NCBI RefSeq assembly: GCF_013277415.1
Contig: NZ_VMMX01000005.1
Span: 240,963 to 304,962 of the forward strand
Length of the DNA stretch: 64,000 nt
Direction of reading: 5' to 3'
Origin: Streptococcus sp. 68
Lineage (GTDB): Bacteria; Bacillota; Bacilli; Lactobacillales; Streptococcaceae
The position numbers and the translations under genes are program-made. Of the stretch, positions 16,555 to 25,854 are shown in pieces. The stretch's first letter is position 1. The number at the start of each line of letters is the position of its first letter. The notes beneath the pieces were generated by a model. The model worked only from the letters and a program-made list of their open reading frames with translations. It made no database searches and was not told the origin of the DNA.

Positions 16555-18351
16555 TTATTCTCCCAACTGGGCACTGTAGGCGATAATCTGGTCAACTGTG
16601 TCAGACAAGAACTGAATCGTATCACGGAGTGGTTTGTCTGTTGAAATATCAGCACCGATAATCATAGCTGACTCAAGTGGTGTCTTGCTACCACCTGATT
16701 TGAGAAGATTGAACCAATCTTCAGCTCCAGTTTCAGAATGTTTCAGATGAAGGTAACCAGCAGTCGAGATTACAAGACCTGCAGAATAAGTATAGCTATA
16801 CAAGCCCATGTAGTAGTGAGCTTGGCGCATCCAAGTCAAAGCCGCATCATCATCGATTTCAATGGCATCTCCCCAGAAATCCGTCAAAACTTCCTTCATA
16901 ATACTGTTGAGCTTACTTGCTCCGAAAGTTTCTCCTTCTTCAATCAATGTATACACTTTACGCTGGAAGGCTGCTTCCAAGAGGTGGGTAATAAAGTTAT
17001 GGAAGTAGGTGTCTGTCAAGCGGTGAGCCAGAGCGAAGCGTTTTTGACGTGGGTCGTCAGATTGGTGCTCCAAGTAGTCACTGAGAAGCAATTCATTGAA
17101 AGTTGACGGTGCTTCGACATAGTAGGTCGACATGTGAGCATTGAAGTAACTCTGATGATTATCTGAAAAGATGAATTGACCAGAATGCCCGATTTCATGA
17201 ATCAAGGTATAGACATCGCTCAAACGACCTGTCCAGCTCATGAGGACATATGGGTGCACGCGATATGGGTCCGCCGCATATCCGCCAGAATCCTTGTCAC
17301 TGTTAGCAGCAAAGTCCACCCAGCGCTCTTCTTGATAGCGAGCAACTTCCTGACAATATTCTTGCCCCAAAGGTTCTACTGACTTCATGACCAAATCATA
17401 GGCGTCGTCAATAGTCACTTGAGGATTGAGGGCACTATCCAAGTCCAATTTCCAGTCTGCAAAGCTCATCTTTTCAAGACCATTGACCTTGGCAACGTGC
17501 TTGAGGTATCTCTGAGCAACGGGTGCAAAATCCTTCATGATGAGGTCAATCTGTCGGTCAAACATGGCACGGTCCACTTCTTGCTCAGCCAGAAGATAAT
17601 CAAAGACAGAGTCGTATCCCTTCATATCTGCCAAGAGTTTTTCAGACTTGACTTGGGCTAAATAGGCTGCTGCAGCCGTATTTTGGTGCTTACGCAGTCC
17701 TTCTGAAAAGGAACGGAATGATTTCTCACGAACCTCAGCGTCCTCATGGTTTTGGTAGAAATTCTCATAAGTCACAAAGCTGTTTTTGTAGGTCTTACCA
17801 TGAGCTTCAAAGTCAGCCATTTCGAAATCCCCAGCTCGCATCTTAGTATAAATGTCCTGCGGACTGTAGAAAACTTCACCGAGATTGGTCAAGGCCTTCT
17901 CCACATCAGCCCCTAGATAATGGACTTTTTTGATTTTAGCCTGACGAATGGCAGCTGTTAAATGTGGCAATTTACCCAAACGGTCTAAGACTTCCTCATC
18001 AGCTTCCACCAAGGCATCGTCAAAGAAGGTCAAGGCTACACTGGCATCTGTTTCGAATTCCATCCCAGCTTGGGCAATATTGGCAAATTCGTCATTGCTA
18101 TAGTCTGTCGTCTGAGGCATAAAGCCATAGTTGCCAATATGGCTCATCTGAATGTAGATTTGTTCCAATTCCGCAAAGGCTTTTTCAAAATCCTCAAAAG
18201 TATGAAGATTGCCCTTGTAATCACGGCTAAACTGGTTGATGTCTTCGCGAGCCTTCTCGATTGCACGCAAGAAATCCTCACGGTCTTGGTATAGGGCTGT
18301 TAAATCCCAAAGTTCCTTCTCTGGAAATTCTGAACGGTGTTTTTGTTCCAT
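16555..18351 (-). CDS. pepF: Oligoendopeptidase F
   Basis: 598 residues of the M3B metallopeptidase family, which degrades short peptides in the cytoplasm. The zinc site is HEIGHSGQ (about residue 388), and the downstream Glu ligand is in the EAPSTFNE segment (about residue 418). Length matches PepF/PepB of streptococci (around 600). It has its own transcript facing the converging SnoaL-like gene, with the nested repeat as likely terminator. Confidence 0.95.
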   Translation of the reverse strand: MEQKHRSEFPEKELWDLTALYQDREDFLRAIEKAREDINQFSRDYKGNLHTFEDFEKAFAELEQIYIQMSHIGNYGFMPQTTDYSNDEFANIAQAGMEFETDASVALTFFDDALVEADEEVLDRLGKLPHLTAAIRQAKIKKVHYLGADVEKALTNLGEVFYSPQDIYTKMRAGDFEMADFEAHGKTYKNSFVTYENFYQNHEDAEVREKSFRSFSEGLRKHQNTAAAAYLAQVKSEKLLADMKGYDSVFDYLLAEQEVDRAMFDRQIDLIMKDFAPVAQRYLKHVAKVNGLEKMSFADWKLDLDSALNPQVTIDDAYDLVMKSVEPLGQEYCQEVARYQEERWVDFAANSDKDSGGYAADPYRVHPYVLMSWTGRLSDVYTLIHEIGHSGQFIFSDNHQSYFNAHMSTYYVEAPSTFNELLLSDYLEHQSDDPRQKRFALAHRLTDTYFHNFITHLLEAAFQRKVYTLIEEGETFGASKLNSIMKEVLTDFWGDAIEIDDDAALTWMRQAHYYMGLYSYTYSAGLVISTAGYLHLKHSETGAEDWFNLLKSGGSKTPLESAMIIGADISTDKPLRDTIQFLSDTVDQIIAYSAQLGE

Positions 18352-18361
18352 TTTCTTCCTC

Positions 18362-19105
18362 TTATTTCTCTAATTCTAATAAAACACTAAGGGCTGATAA
18401 GGCGTAAAGTGGTGCTGTTTCTGCTCGTAAAATACGAGGGCCAAGCCCTGCCAAGATTGCTCCTTTAGCTTCAAAACTTTCGATTTCTGCAGGTGAAAGA
18501 CCACCTTCTGGACCAAATATAAAGAGCAATTTGGCTCCCTTCTCGAGTCCAGTGACTGCTTGTAAAAGCGCAGCGCTTTCTCCTTCTTTGGCCGACTCTT
18601 CATAAGCCACTACGACGCGGTCAAATTGGTCAAGTTGGGCTAGAAAGTCTGATTTTTTCTCGAAAAGCTTGATACTTGGAACCATATTACGCTTGCTTTG
18701 CTCTGCTGCTCCAAGGGCGATTTTTTCTAGTTTTTCAACCTTTTTACCCAATTTCTTGCCATCCCATTTGGCGACCGACCAATCAGCAGGAAAGGCCCAG
18801 ATTTGGCTGGCTCCGAGCTCGGTTACTTTTTGAGTAATAAACTCCAGCTTGTCCCCTTTGGGAAAGCCGGATGCGATGGTCACTTGGATTGGTAATTCCA
18901 CATTGTCAGTTAATTCTTGAACCAACTCAAACTGACGGGCTTCCACATCCAGCACACGCGCCAAGCGCTTAATTCCATCATCAAAGACCAAGGTCACCTC
19001 ATCATCTTCTTTCAAGCGCATAACCTGAAACATATGCTTGCTGGTTTCCTTGTCCTCGATGGTGACAGGAGAGATAGCACTGCCTTTGACAAAATACTGT
19101 TGCAT
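18362..19105 (-). CDS. rsmE: 16S rRNA (uracil1498-N3)-methyltransferase RsmE
   Basis: 247 residues with an N-terminal PUA-like domain (MQQYFVKGSA, HMFQVMRLKEDDEV) and a C-terminal SPOUT knot. The SAM-binding loop is FIFGPEGGLSPAE (about residue 194), and LGPRILRAETAPLYAL (about residue 221) is diagnostic of RsmE. The ATG at 19105 follows GGAGG by five bases inside the end of prmA, indicating coupling. Confidence 0.94.
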   Translation of the reverse strand: MQQYFVKGSAISPVTIEDKETSKHMFQVMRLKEDDEVTLVFDDGIKRLARVLDVEARQFELVQELTDNVELPIQVTIASGFPKGDKLEFITQKVTELGASQIWAFPADWSVAKWDGKKLGKKVEKLEKIALGAAEQSKRNMVPSIKLFEKKSDFLAQLDQFDRVVVAYEESAKEGESAALLQAVTGLEKGAKLLFIFGPEGGLSPAEIESFEAKGAILAGLGPRILRAETAPLYALSALSVLLELEK

Positions 19106-19106
19106 G

Positions 19107-20057
19107 CTAGCCTCCAATCACACCGGAAATATCCTTGGTTTTCTTAAAGACACAGGCATTCCATTCCCCTTGAACCATGTGAGTTTCGAGGAAAAATCCA
19201 GCTGACTCAGCCGACTCGCGCACCATATCCCACTTGTCCTTGATAATGCCACTCATGATGAGGTAGCCTTCATCCTTGACCAAGCGATAAGCATCATCCG
19301 TCAGATGAATGAGAATATCCGCCAAGATATTAGCCACAATCACATCTGCCTCAATCTCAACTCCCTTAAGCAAGTCTCCAGCAGCAACATGGATATTTTC
19401 CATACCAGGGTTGAGCTCAATATTTTCCTGAGCAACACGAACCGCCACATCATCTAGGTCATAGGCGAAAATTTCCTTAGCTCCAAGTAGCGAGCTAGCA
19501 ATGGAGAGGACGCCTGATCCAGTACCCACATCCAGCACCGTTTCGCCACCACGAAGGACCTGCTCCAAGGCAAAGAGGCTCATCTTAGTGGTTGGATGGG
19601 TTCCCGTTCCAAAGGCCATACCAGGGTCTAGCTTGATAATTTTTTCTCCCGCAGTCGCCTCATAGTCTGTCCAAGACGGCACGATGGTCAAGTCATGTGT
19701 AATACGAGCTGGCTCATAGTATTTCTTCCAGTTGTCTGCCCAGTCTTCCTCAGCCAAGGCAGTCGTCCCCATTTTGACCTCTCCCAAATCCATAAAATCT
19801 GTCAATTCTGCTAAGCGAGCCTGCAAATTTGCCTCAACCGTTGCTATATCAACCGTATCAGGGTAGTAGGCTGTCACTACGATTTCTTCTTGTTGTTCGA
19901 CCTCTGGGAAAATTTCACCGAAGCGATCCACATTTCTCACATAATCCATACTGTCTTCAATCGCAACACCTTGCGCTCCTAGCTCGATCAGGAGGTTAGA
20001 GACTAGCTCTTCTCCCTCACGCTTAACTGTAACTTTTAACTCTTGCCATGTTTCCAT
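19107..20057 (-). CDS. prmA: Ribosomal protein L11 methyltransferase PrmA
   Basis: 316 residues. Trimethylates L11 using SAM. A substrate-recognition N-domain ([15 protein letters not shown]) is followed by the catalytic domain with [13 protein letters not shown] (about residue 178) and the NPPF-type motif as VANILADIL (about residue 243). GTGTHPTT is present near residue 148. The start at 20057 gives the conserved N-terminus. rsmE overlaps functionally downstream. Confidence 0.95.
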   Translation of the reverse strand: METWQELKVTVKREGEELVSNLLIELGAQGVAIEDSMDYVRNVDRFGEIFPEVEQQEEIVVTAYYPDTVDIATVEANLQARLAELTDFMDLGEVKMGTTALAEEDWADNWKKYYEPARITHDLTIVPSWTDYEATAGEKIIKLDPGMAFGTGTHPTTKMSLFALEQVLRGGETVLDVGTGSGVLSIASSLLGAKEIFAYDLDDVAVRVAQENIELNPGMENIHVAAGDLLKGVEIEADVIVANILADILIHLTDDAYRLVKDEGYLIMSGIIKDKWDMVRESAESAGFFLETHMVQGEWNACVFKKTKDISGVIGG

Positions 20058-20194
20058 CATTAAGATACCAAGCCCGTAAAACACAAAACCAAAATAGGAA
20101 ATTCTCTGAAGACGCTTGTGTCTAAGAGAAGTTTATCTTTTTGGCACCGTGTTTAGGGCGAGTTCAGTTTAGAAATGTAACTGAACCATCCTTT

Positions 20195-20668
20195 CTATTT
20201 CTCTATGCATTTTTTCATGTATACCATATCCATGCCTTCTTTTTCAGATTCAATATGGGTTTGATGGTAGCCGTTCTTCTCATAGAAAGCAACCATACCT
20301 TCATCCTGTAATACCGTACACAAATCCCACTGTCTAACGGTTGGAAATTCCTCTTCTAGCAAGCGCAATCCCTCAGAGCCATAACCTTTTCCTTGATACA
20401 GAGGTAAAATTGCCACTGTTCCCAACCAAGCATTCGTTAACTCGTCATTGGTCTGAATTCGAAGAAATCCGATTTTATCTTCGTTTTCTTTCACAAAGTA
20501 GTAATAGCTATTGGGACGCTCGACTAGTTTCCACTTAATTCGTTCACTGTCCTCCAGATAAGGATCGTATTCATCTTGGTATTTGTTATAAACAGCCTTA
20601 AAGCTAGCTCTTTGAATCGCAATGATGGTCTCCAAATCCTCTGCTCCTGCTCGTTCAAGTCTTATCAT
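20195..20668 (-). CDS. GNAT family N-acetyltransferase
   Basis: 157 residues. The acetyl-CoA motif is LYQGKGYGSEGL (QxxGxG, about residues 90-101), preceded by the beta-bulge TVAILP. Substrate unknown. It overlaps the NUDIX gene by 4 bp and is probably co-translated with it. Confidence 0.88.
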   Translation of the reverse strand: MIRLERAGAEDLETIIAIQRASFKAVYNKYQDEYDPYLEDSERIKWKLVERPNSYYYFVKENEDKIGFLRIQTNDELTNAWLGTVAILPLYQGKGYGSEGLRLLEEEFPTVRQWDLCTVLQDEGMVAFYEKNGYHQTHIESEKEGMDMVYMKKCIEK

Positions 20669-21093
20669 AAACTTTCCTCCATATAATCTCTCACTCTATC
20701 CTGCAACTGAGGTACAACTTGACTGGAGCTAAGAAATTCCTCGACATTCATGAGCTGATAGCCCTGTCCCTCATCTCCAAAGGTGATATTGTCAAACTGT
20801 TCTTGACTTAGCTGACCAACCATAAAGACAGAGTGCCGACCTTCATAGAGCATACTTGGATAAACCTTACTCCAAAGCAGACAATCCTCAGTCAGATGAA
20901 TTCCCAGTTCCTCAAAAACTTCACGCGCCACGCACTCAAAAGGGCTTTCATCACCTTCACGTCCACCACCTGGCAGTTCCCACATATTGGGCCAGGGAAT
21001 GTTTGCCTTATCATCTCGTAAGATAGTCAAGAGCTTATCCCCACAAAACAAAGCAATCTTACAGCCTGTGAAATCAGAAATCTCTATTTCCAT
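20665..21093 (-). CDS. NUDIX hydrolase
   Basis: 142 residues with a Nudix box starting at GGGREGDESPFECVA and ending REVFEELGI (residues about 41-64), matching GX5EX7REUXEEXGU. Typical substrates are modified nucleoside triphosphates or sugar nucleotides; none can be assigned. It starts 1 bp after the end of the M50 gene and ends inside the GNAT start. Confidence 0.9.
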   Translation of the reverse strand: MEIEISDFTGCKIALFCGDKLLTILRDDKANIPWPNMWELPGGGREGDESPFECVAREVFEELGIHLTEDCLLWSKVYPSMLYEGRHSVFMVGQLSQEQFDNITFGDEGQGYQLMNVEEFLSSSQVVPQLQDRVRDYMEESL

Positions 21094-21094
21094 A

Positions 21095-22162
21095 TTAGAC
21101 TCCTTCGGTTAATTCCTTTTCCAGCTCGGCTAACCAGTTTTCATAATATTTTTTCTCATCCCGTAACATCCGGCTACTATTCATTTTATGTCTAGCAATC
21201 GTCATTGCCTTGTGAGTTTGAACCACATCTTTCTTTACCTTAAATTGATACCAAGCTTGAATGACCTGCATATCTGCTGTTTTTAGAGATAAAAAGGATT
21301 TGACCCCTCGAATACTTGCATATTCTTCCGCTTCCTTATTATCTCCTTCTATCAGAACAATTTGAAGAAGGTATAATTGAGAAATAGTTTTAGACATTGG
21401 ATTATCTGTTTTCTCTAGCACAGACTGAAACTGTTGCTTTGCAAGCTCTATATTATTATCCAATATGAATACCAATCCCTGAAGAGTCTGAACACTTTCT
21501 GCAAAACTCCCTCTCACATCCTCATCAACAGACATGATAAAGTCTTTTAAATCATATTCTTGAGGAGCTAGCAAGGTCTGGGCAGAATGCCTCAACATCA
21601 GGTAGGCGTATTTCGTATTTTCATGGTGTTGTAGCAATTCCCAAATTTTTGCGCCATCGGTGATGCCGACTGGCAAAATGTTATTTAGGAAGAAAGACAA
21701 ATTAAGAAAAATCCAAGTCCCTGCAAAATACCAGCTTCTTGTCAAAAATCCATACAATATCGCCAATAAAATCAAGCTAAGATGAACTATCAAGCCTCCT
21801 GAAAGCATCAGGATGATTCTTTGATCACTTTCATCCTCTTTTAAACCAATGTATTGAGCACCAACATTTTTCAGAATGGCTGTTCTACTAAGATGAAACC
21901 TGCCTGACTTTTGGGTTAAAAGAAAGTTCCCTAATCCAAAAGCCACCAGACGATAGCCTGTCAAGTAGCCACAAAAAGCATGTCCCAGCTCATGAAGAAT
22001 AAAGATTAAGTACATGCTTAGAAGAGCGAAGGCATAACCAAAAGTAAAAACTAAAACTGCGGAATAGCCCAACTCTGCAAATGCGATGGTTCCACAAGCA
22101 AAAGCTAGCATAATAAAGACAATAGCTAGCACATAAACCAAATAAATCCCAATTTTCTTCAT
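21095..22162 (-). CDS. M50-family membrane metalloprotease-like protein
   Basis: About 355 residues. Hydrophobic helices near residues 5-25, 35-55, 110-130 and 145-165 surround HELGHAF (HExxH, about residue 57), and an NNILPVGITDGAKI segment near residue 170 provides the third ligand region (NxxPxxxxDG). The remainder is a soluble helical C-domain. Reads as a site-2-protease-like protein; target unknown. The start at 22162 is chosen for GGAGA five bases upstream. It is 18 bp after DUF3013. Confidence 0.82.
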   Translation of the reverse strand: MKKIGIYLVYVLAIVFIMLAFACGTIAFAELGYSAVLVFTFGYAFALLSMYLIFILHELGHAFCGYLTGYRLVAFGLGNFLLTQKSGRFHLSRTAILKNVGAQYIGLKEDESDQRIILMLSGGLIVHLSLILLAILYGFLTRSWYFAGTWIFLNLSFFLNNILPVGITDGAKIWELLQHHENTKYAYLMLRHSAQTLLAPQEYDLKDFIMSVDEDVRGSFAESVQTLQGLVFILDNNIELAKQQFQSVLEKTDNPMSKTISQLYLLQIVLIEGDNKEAEEYASIRGVKSFLSLKTADMQVIQAWYQFKVKKDVVQTHKAMTIARHKMNSSRMLRDEKKYYENWLAELEKELTEGV

Positions 22163-22180
22163 AAAATCTCCAACCAACTC

Positions 22181-22651
22181 CTAGTATCTTGGATAAGGAT
22201 AAAATTCTCCTTCTTCCAAGCCTACTTTTCCTTCTTCAAAGACTTCTTGGTTCCATTCCATGACGAATTCTTCTGCTTCTGGGTCTTCCAAAAAGTCCAT
22301 AAGGGCATCCAGCCCAACCTCGGCAGTATCTTTAAGGAATAGCGCAAAATAAGCTAAAAATTCGCGAGAAAATCCTTTTTTAGGCAAGTAAGGGATGACA
22401 GTCAAATAGTCTTCTGCATTGATTGTTGATTTGGCAGGATTGTAAAAAAGCACTGCTTCCTCAAAGAGAATGTCATCTGATGAAACCTCTCCGTCCTCAT
22501 CCACCATCTCCACACCTGTAGCGTTTTGCGCTTCCAATAAAAAGCTCACTTCAACCGCGTGGTTGCGTTTGTCCCAACTAATCTCAAAGTCAAAGGGAAA
22601 GTTCTTCTCCAACTCTTCCTCTAAAATATCTAAAAATCCATATGTTGCCAT
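22181..22651 (-). CDS. DUF3013 family protein
   Basis: 156 residues, very acidic (many Glu/Asp, for example DEDGEVSSDD and EDPEAEEF), no membrane segment. Recognised as the streptococcal/lactococcal DUF3013 family of unknown function. It heads the run DUF3013-M50-NUDIX-GNAT on the minus strand. Confidence 0.85.
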   Translation of the reverse strand: MATYGFLDILEEELEKNFPFDFEISWDKRNHAVEVSFLLEAQNATGVEMVDEDGEVSSDDILFEEAVLFYNPAKSTINAEDYLTVIPYLPKKGFSREFLAYFALFLKDTAEVGLDALMDFLEDPEAEEFVMEWNQEVFEEGKVGLEEGEFYPYPRY

Positions 22652-22835
22652 TTTGTCCTCTTTCTATGCGACTCTTAAATCGCCCCGATTGCTCGGAAAT
22701 ATGCTAAAATAGATACTACCATATTACCACAAAATTATTTTATGTCCTAATTATACCATATTACCTCATTTAAACCCTTGGTATCAGTGATTTTCTTAAA
22801 CGGTTGATTTCCTTATTTTTTCTAAAAACTCAACA

Positions 22836-22857
22836 CAAAAAAGCCCTCGAAAGGGCT
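22836..22857 (-). terminator. Terminator after hicAB
   Basis: On the minus strand AGCCCT-ttcg-AGGGCT followed by TTTTTT. A second hairpin, AGCACA...TGTGCT with Ts on the plus strand (22890-22911), lies beside it. The rest of 22652-22835 is AT-rich, contains the direct repeat ACCATATTACC twice about 40 bp apart, and has no gene I can support. Confidence 0.75.
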
Positions 22858-22943
22858 AAGAAATCTATAAAATCAATGGACAAGTAACTAGCACAATTAG
22901 ATGTGCTTTTTTATTGACCATTCCCACGATACCACACTTAATC

Positions 22944-23396
22944 TTATGCTTGTATTTTCTTATCTGCAATAGCGTCTGTCAAAGTCTGAGAAAAGTTAAG
23001 TCCCATTTCTCGTCCCAACTTATCTGCCCATCTTGGTATGGTCAAGGTCTTTTTAATTGGTTCCTGACTTCCTAGGTATTCTGATACATCAACAGACACC
23101 ATAGAAATAAAAGATTTATCAAGGTTATAGGTTGACACGAAATCTTCATCATCTTTAAATGGATCGTTATCAATTAAAGACAAGCTATTGATATCTGACG
23201 GCTGGGGCAAATCTCCATCACTCTCTATCAAATCTGCAACAGTTATGCCTAACCACTCCGAACCCATAGCCAAAGCCTCAGAAATCCCCTCTCCTTGTGT
23301 AGCTGAGTATTCAAAATCCGGGAAATGGACAAAATAAGTCGCTTTTGCTCCGTCTGTATCGTCATAATAAAATAAAGCTGGATACGTAACTAACAT
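22944..23396 (-). CDS. hicB: HicB-family antitoxin
   Basis: 150 residues. The N-terminal degraded RNase H-like HicB fold (YPALFYYDDTDG, YFVHFPDFEYSATQGEGISEAL) is followed by a C-terminal DNA-binding segment (TIPRWADKLGREMGLNFSQT, ribbon-helix-helix-like). Neutralises HicA and represses its own promoter. It lies 36 bp downstream of hicA on the same strand, the usual order. Confidence 0.92.
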   Translation of the reverse strand: MLVTYPALFYYDDTDGAKATYFVHFPDFEYSATQGEGISEALAMGSEWLGITVADLIESDGDLPQPSDINSLSLIDNDPFKDDEDFVSTYNLDKSFISMVSVDVSEYLGSQEPIKKTLTIPRWADKLGREMGLNFSQTLTDAIADKKIQA

Positions 23397-23432
23397 CTCA
23401 CTACCTCCATATCAAAAAGCAGGGGCTGAATT

Positions 23433-23612
23433 TTACAACCCAGCTTGCTTTCTTATCCCTCTTTCAGTGTACTTATTTAGCTCACCATGAGGGATTGTGA
23501 TAGGTCTTTCCCCTTGCTTCTCCATTTTAATATGGGAGCCTTTACCACCTTTGGTTTTTATCCAACCATGGGCCGTAAGGAGTTTGACCATCTCTTTTTG
23601 TGTCATAGGCAT
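23433..23612 (-). CDS. hicA: HicA-family mRNA interferase toxin
   Basis: 59 residues with a double-stranded-RNA-binding fold: MVKLLTAHGWIKTKGGKGSH, with the catalytic His at residue 27 (KGSHIKM), and ITIPHGELNKYT. Cleaves mRNA when not bound by HicB. The start at 23612 has GGAGG ten bases upstream. The longer frame to 23636 lacks an RBS. Confidence 0.92.
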   Translation of the reverse strand: MPMTQKEMVKLLTAHGWIKTKGGKGSHIKMEKQGERPITIPHGELNKYTERGIRKQAGL

Positions 23613-23637
23613 AGCGCTTTTACCTCCTGACAACACT

Positions 23638-23666
23638 ATTATAGCACGTGCTACACGTATTGTAAA
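23638..23666 (-). promoter_or_regulatory. hicAB promoter with palindromic operator
   Basis: On the minus strand TTTACA (23661-23666), a 17-bp spacer and TATAAT (23638-23643). The perfect 12-bp palindrome TAGCACGTGCTA (23642-23653) sits in the spacer against the -10 and is the likely HicB binding site. Confidence 0.75.
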
Positions 23667-23748
23667 GAAGGGATACGTATTATTCTCTTATACATAAAAG
23701 CCCCTAGATGTGGTTCTAAGGGAAGCCAATTTATCCATACCTATTTTT

Positions 23749-23997
23749 CTAATGAGTAGTAAATACTGCTTCTTTATCAAGCAATTCATCATCTGTATAG
23801 TCAATTGTTAAAGTATCTCGATTTAAGACAGACTGAGGCGGAGTTGAATGAATCATAGGAACACTGCGTACCCTATACTTTTTATCTCCAATTTTTACAA
23901 ACTGATTAACTCTCAAGTCTTTCAAATCAGGATTTTCAACAGTTATTACAAGGAGACGATTTACTACTTTAAAAACATCAATTATTCTACTTTTCAT
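23749..23997 (-). CDS. Small hypothetical protein
   Basis: 82 residues, starting MKSRIIDVFKVVNRLLVITV; mostly predicted beta strands with an Asp/Glu-rich end (YTDDELLDKEAVF). I do not recognise a family. The start at 23997 lies inside the end of the next upstream gene (11-bp overlap), so the pair is translationally coupled. It is part of the accessory stretch next to hicAB. Confidence 0.6.
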   Translation of the reverse strand: MKSRIIDVFKVVNRLLVITVENPDLKDLRVNQFVKIGDKKYRVRSVPMIHSTPPQSVLNRDTLTIDYTDDELLDKEAVFTTH

Positions 23998-24211
23998 ATT
24001 TTTTCGACCCATTATGATTAAAATGAACTTCTTGGTAAGCAAAATCAAGTTTAGGTTTAATGTTTTCGTACAAATCTAAAATCTCTTTTGGAGTATCTTC
24101 ACGGAAGAAAAATTGTCTTTTTCCTGAGATAACTTGATCACTAAGAATCCAATGACGAATTTGTTTTGTAAAAATCAAAATTTCCTGACTTGGTAATTCC
24201 ATTCTTTCCAT
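23987..24211 (-). CDS. Small hypothetical protein
   Basis: 74 residues, starting MERMELPSQEILIFTKQIRH, soluble, mixed charge, ending SKKYEK. No recognised domain. GAGAGGTGAT lies eight bases before the ATG, and a consensus-like promoter (24232-24260) drives it. It forms a two-gene unit with the 82-residue gene. A toxin-antitoxin or immunity pair is conceivable from size and overlap but unsupported by motifs. Confidence 0.6.
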   Translation of the reverse strand: MERMELPSQEILIFTKQIRHWILSDQVISGKRQFFFREDTPKEILDLYENIKPKLDFAYQEVHFNHNGSKKYEK

Positions 24212-24231
24212 TGCTTATCACCTCTCTTTTC

Positions 24232-24260
24232 ATTATAGTTCATGCAATAACATTTAGCAA
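24232..24260 (-). promoter_or_regulatory. Promoter of the two small genes
   Basis: TTGCTA (24255-24260) and TATAAT (24232-24237) on the minus strand with a 17-bp spacer. Confidence 0.65.
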
Positions 24261-24269
24261 TATTATTTC

Positions 24270-24341
24270 TCAAGTCAGCAATTCCACTTCTTTAGACTCA
24301 ACTATCATATTTTGAGTTTTAAGGAAAATCAAATCTCTCAT
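24270..24341 (-). CDS. Possible 23-residue peptide
   Basis: ATG at 24341 preceded by GAGGAGAGG at a proper distance encodes MRDLIFLKTQNMIVESKEVE and three more residues before TGA. It could be a genuine microprotein or the leftover start of a deleted gene. Apart from this, 24342-24412 shows nothing I can support. Confidence 0.3.
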   Translation of the reverse strand: MRDLIFLKTQNMIVESKEVELLT

Positions 24342-24412
24342 GCTGATACCTCTCCTCATTAAATTAAATAGTCAAAAAGATTCTATCTCACATCCTGAAT
24401 ATTACAAAAACA

Positions 24413-24441
24413 TTGAAATATCACAACTAATAGGCTAGAAT
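24413..24441 (+). promoter_or_regulatory. rarA promoter
   Basis: TTGAAA (24413) and TAGAAT (24436), 17-bp spacer, about 80 bases before the rarA ATG. Confidence 0.6.
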
Positions 24442-24518
24442 GGACATAGTAAGATACATTTGGTGAGTTATACTGCTCAAAAAATATGACACTAAAATCC
24501 ACGTTAGAAAGGACTGCT

Positions 24519-25790
24519 ATGCCAGACAATCTCGCGCTTCGCATGCGCCCTAAAACCATCGACCAGGTCATCGGTCAGGAACATCTGGTCGGACAAGGAA
24601 AAATCATCCGCCGCATGGTAGAAGCCAACCGCCTGTCTTCCATGATTCTCTACGGACCTCCTGGAATCGGCAAGACCAGTATTGCTTCTGCCATCGCTGG
24701 GACTACTAAGTATGCCTTTCGTACCTTCAATGCGACAGTTGACAGTAAAAAACGACTGCAAGAAATCGCGGAAGAGGCTAAATTTTCTGGGGGTCTCGTC
24801 CTATTGCTAGACGAGATTCATAGACTAGATAAAACCAAGCAAGACTTCCTCTTGCCTCTCTTGGAAAGTGGTCTGGTCATCATGATTGGGGCTACGACTG
24901 AAAATCCTTTCTTTTCTGTCACTCCTGCCATTCGTAGCCGTGTTCAAATTTTTGAGTTGGAACCTCTGTCTAACCAAGACGTCAAAGAGGCTCTTCAGAT
25001 AGCTCTAAGTAGTCCTGAGCGTGGTTTTGATTTCCCGGTAGAACTAGATGAGGATGCGCTGGACTTCATTGCCACCTCTACAAACGGAGACCTGCGTTCT
25101 GCCTTTAACTCACTGGACTTGGCTGTTCTTTCTACCCCTGAGAATGACAAGGGCATTCGCCATATCACTCTAGACATCATGGAAAATAGTCTTCAGAGAA
25201 GCTACATCACTATGGATAAGGATGGAGATGGCCACTATGATGTTCTCTCAGCCCTGCAAAAGTCTATCCGTGGCTCAGATGTTGATGCCAGTCTTCACTA
25301 TGCTGCCCGCTTGATTGAGGCTGGTGATTTGCCAAGTCTCGCTCGTCGTTTGACTGTTATCGCCTATGAAGATATCGGCTTAGCCAATCCTGAAGCCCAG
25401 ATTCACACCGTGACTGCTCTGGATGCTGCACAAAGGATTGGATTCCCAGAAGCCCGCATTCTCATTGCCAATGTCGTGATTGATTTGGCCCTTTCTCCAA
25501 AATCCAACTCAGCCTATGTGGCTATGGATAAGGCACTTGCTGACCTCAAAACATCAGGGCACTTGCCTATTCCGCGACACTTGCGTGATGGGCACTACAG
25601 CGGAAGCAAGGAACTGGGGAATGCCCAAGACTATCTCTATCCACACAACTATCCTGGAAATTGGATTAAACAAGACTATCTGCCAGAAAAAATCCGCAAT
25701 CATCACTATTTCCAAGCAGAAGATACTGGTAAATATGAACGGGCCTTGGCTCAAAGAAAGGAAGCTATCGACCGTTTACGAAAAATCTGA
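24519..25790 (+). CDS. rarA: Replication-associated recombination protein A (MgsA/RarA)
   Basis: 423 residues, clamp-loader-related AAA+ ATPase acting at stalled forks. Walker A is GPPGIGKTS (about residue 47), Walker B is LLLDEIHR (about residue 98), sensor 1 is GATTENP, and the tetramerisation C-domain follows from about 250 (SIRGSDVDASLHYAARLIEAGD). The start at 24519 has GAAAGGA upstream. In many Firmicutes rarA neighbours 6S RNA, as here. Confidence 0.95.
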   Translation: MPDNLALRMRPKTIDQVIGQEHLVGQGKIIRRMVEANRLSSMILYGPPGIGKTSIASAIAGTTKYAFRTFNATVDSKKRLQEIAEEAKFSGGLVLLLDEIHRLDKTKQDFLLPLLESGLVIMIGATTENPFFSVTPAIRSRVQIFELEPLSNQDVKEALQIALSSPERGFDFPVELDEDALDFIATSTNGDLRSAFNSLDLAVLSTPENDKGIRHITLDIMENSLQRSYITMDKDGDGHYDVLSALQKSIRGSDVDASLHYAARLIEAGDLPSLARRLTVIAYEDIGLANPEAQIHTVTALDAAQRIGFPEARILIANVVIDLALSPKSNSAYVAMDKALADLKTSGHLPIPRHLRDGHYSGSKELGNAQDYLYPHNYPGNWIKQDYLPEKIRNHHYFQAEDTGKYERALAQRKEAIDRLRKI

Positions 25791-25819
25791 AATCCTTTTC
25801 AAAAAATTGCACTTTCCTC

Positions 25820-25847
25820 TTGATTTTTTTTGAAAAAGTGGTATCAT
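25820..25847 (+). promoter_or_regulatory. 6S RNA promoter
   Basis: TTGATT (25820) and TATCAT (25842), 16-bp spacer, with the RNA predicted to begin about 25855. Confidence 0.5.
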
Positions 25848-25854
25848 ATAAACA

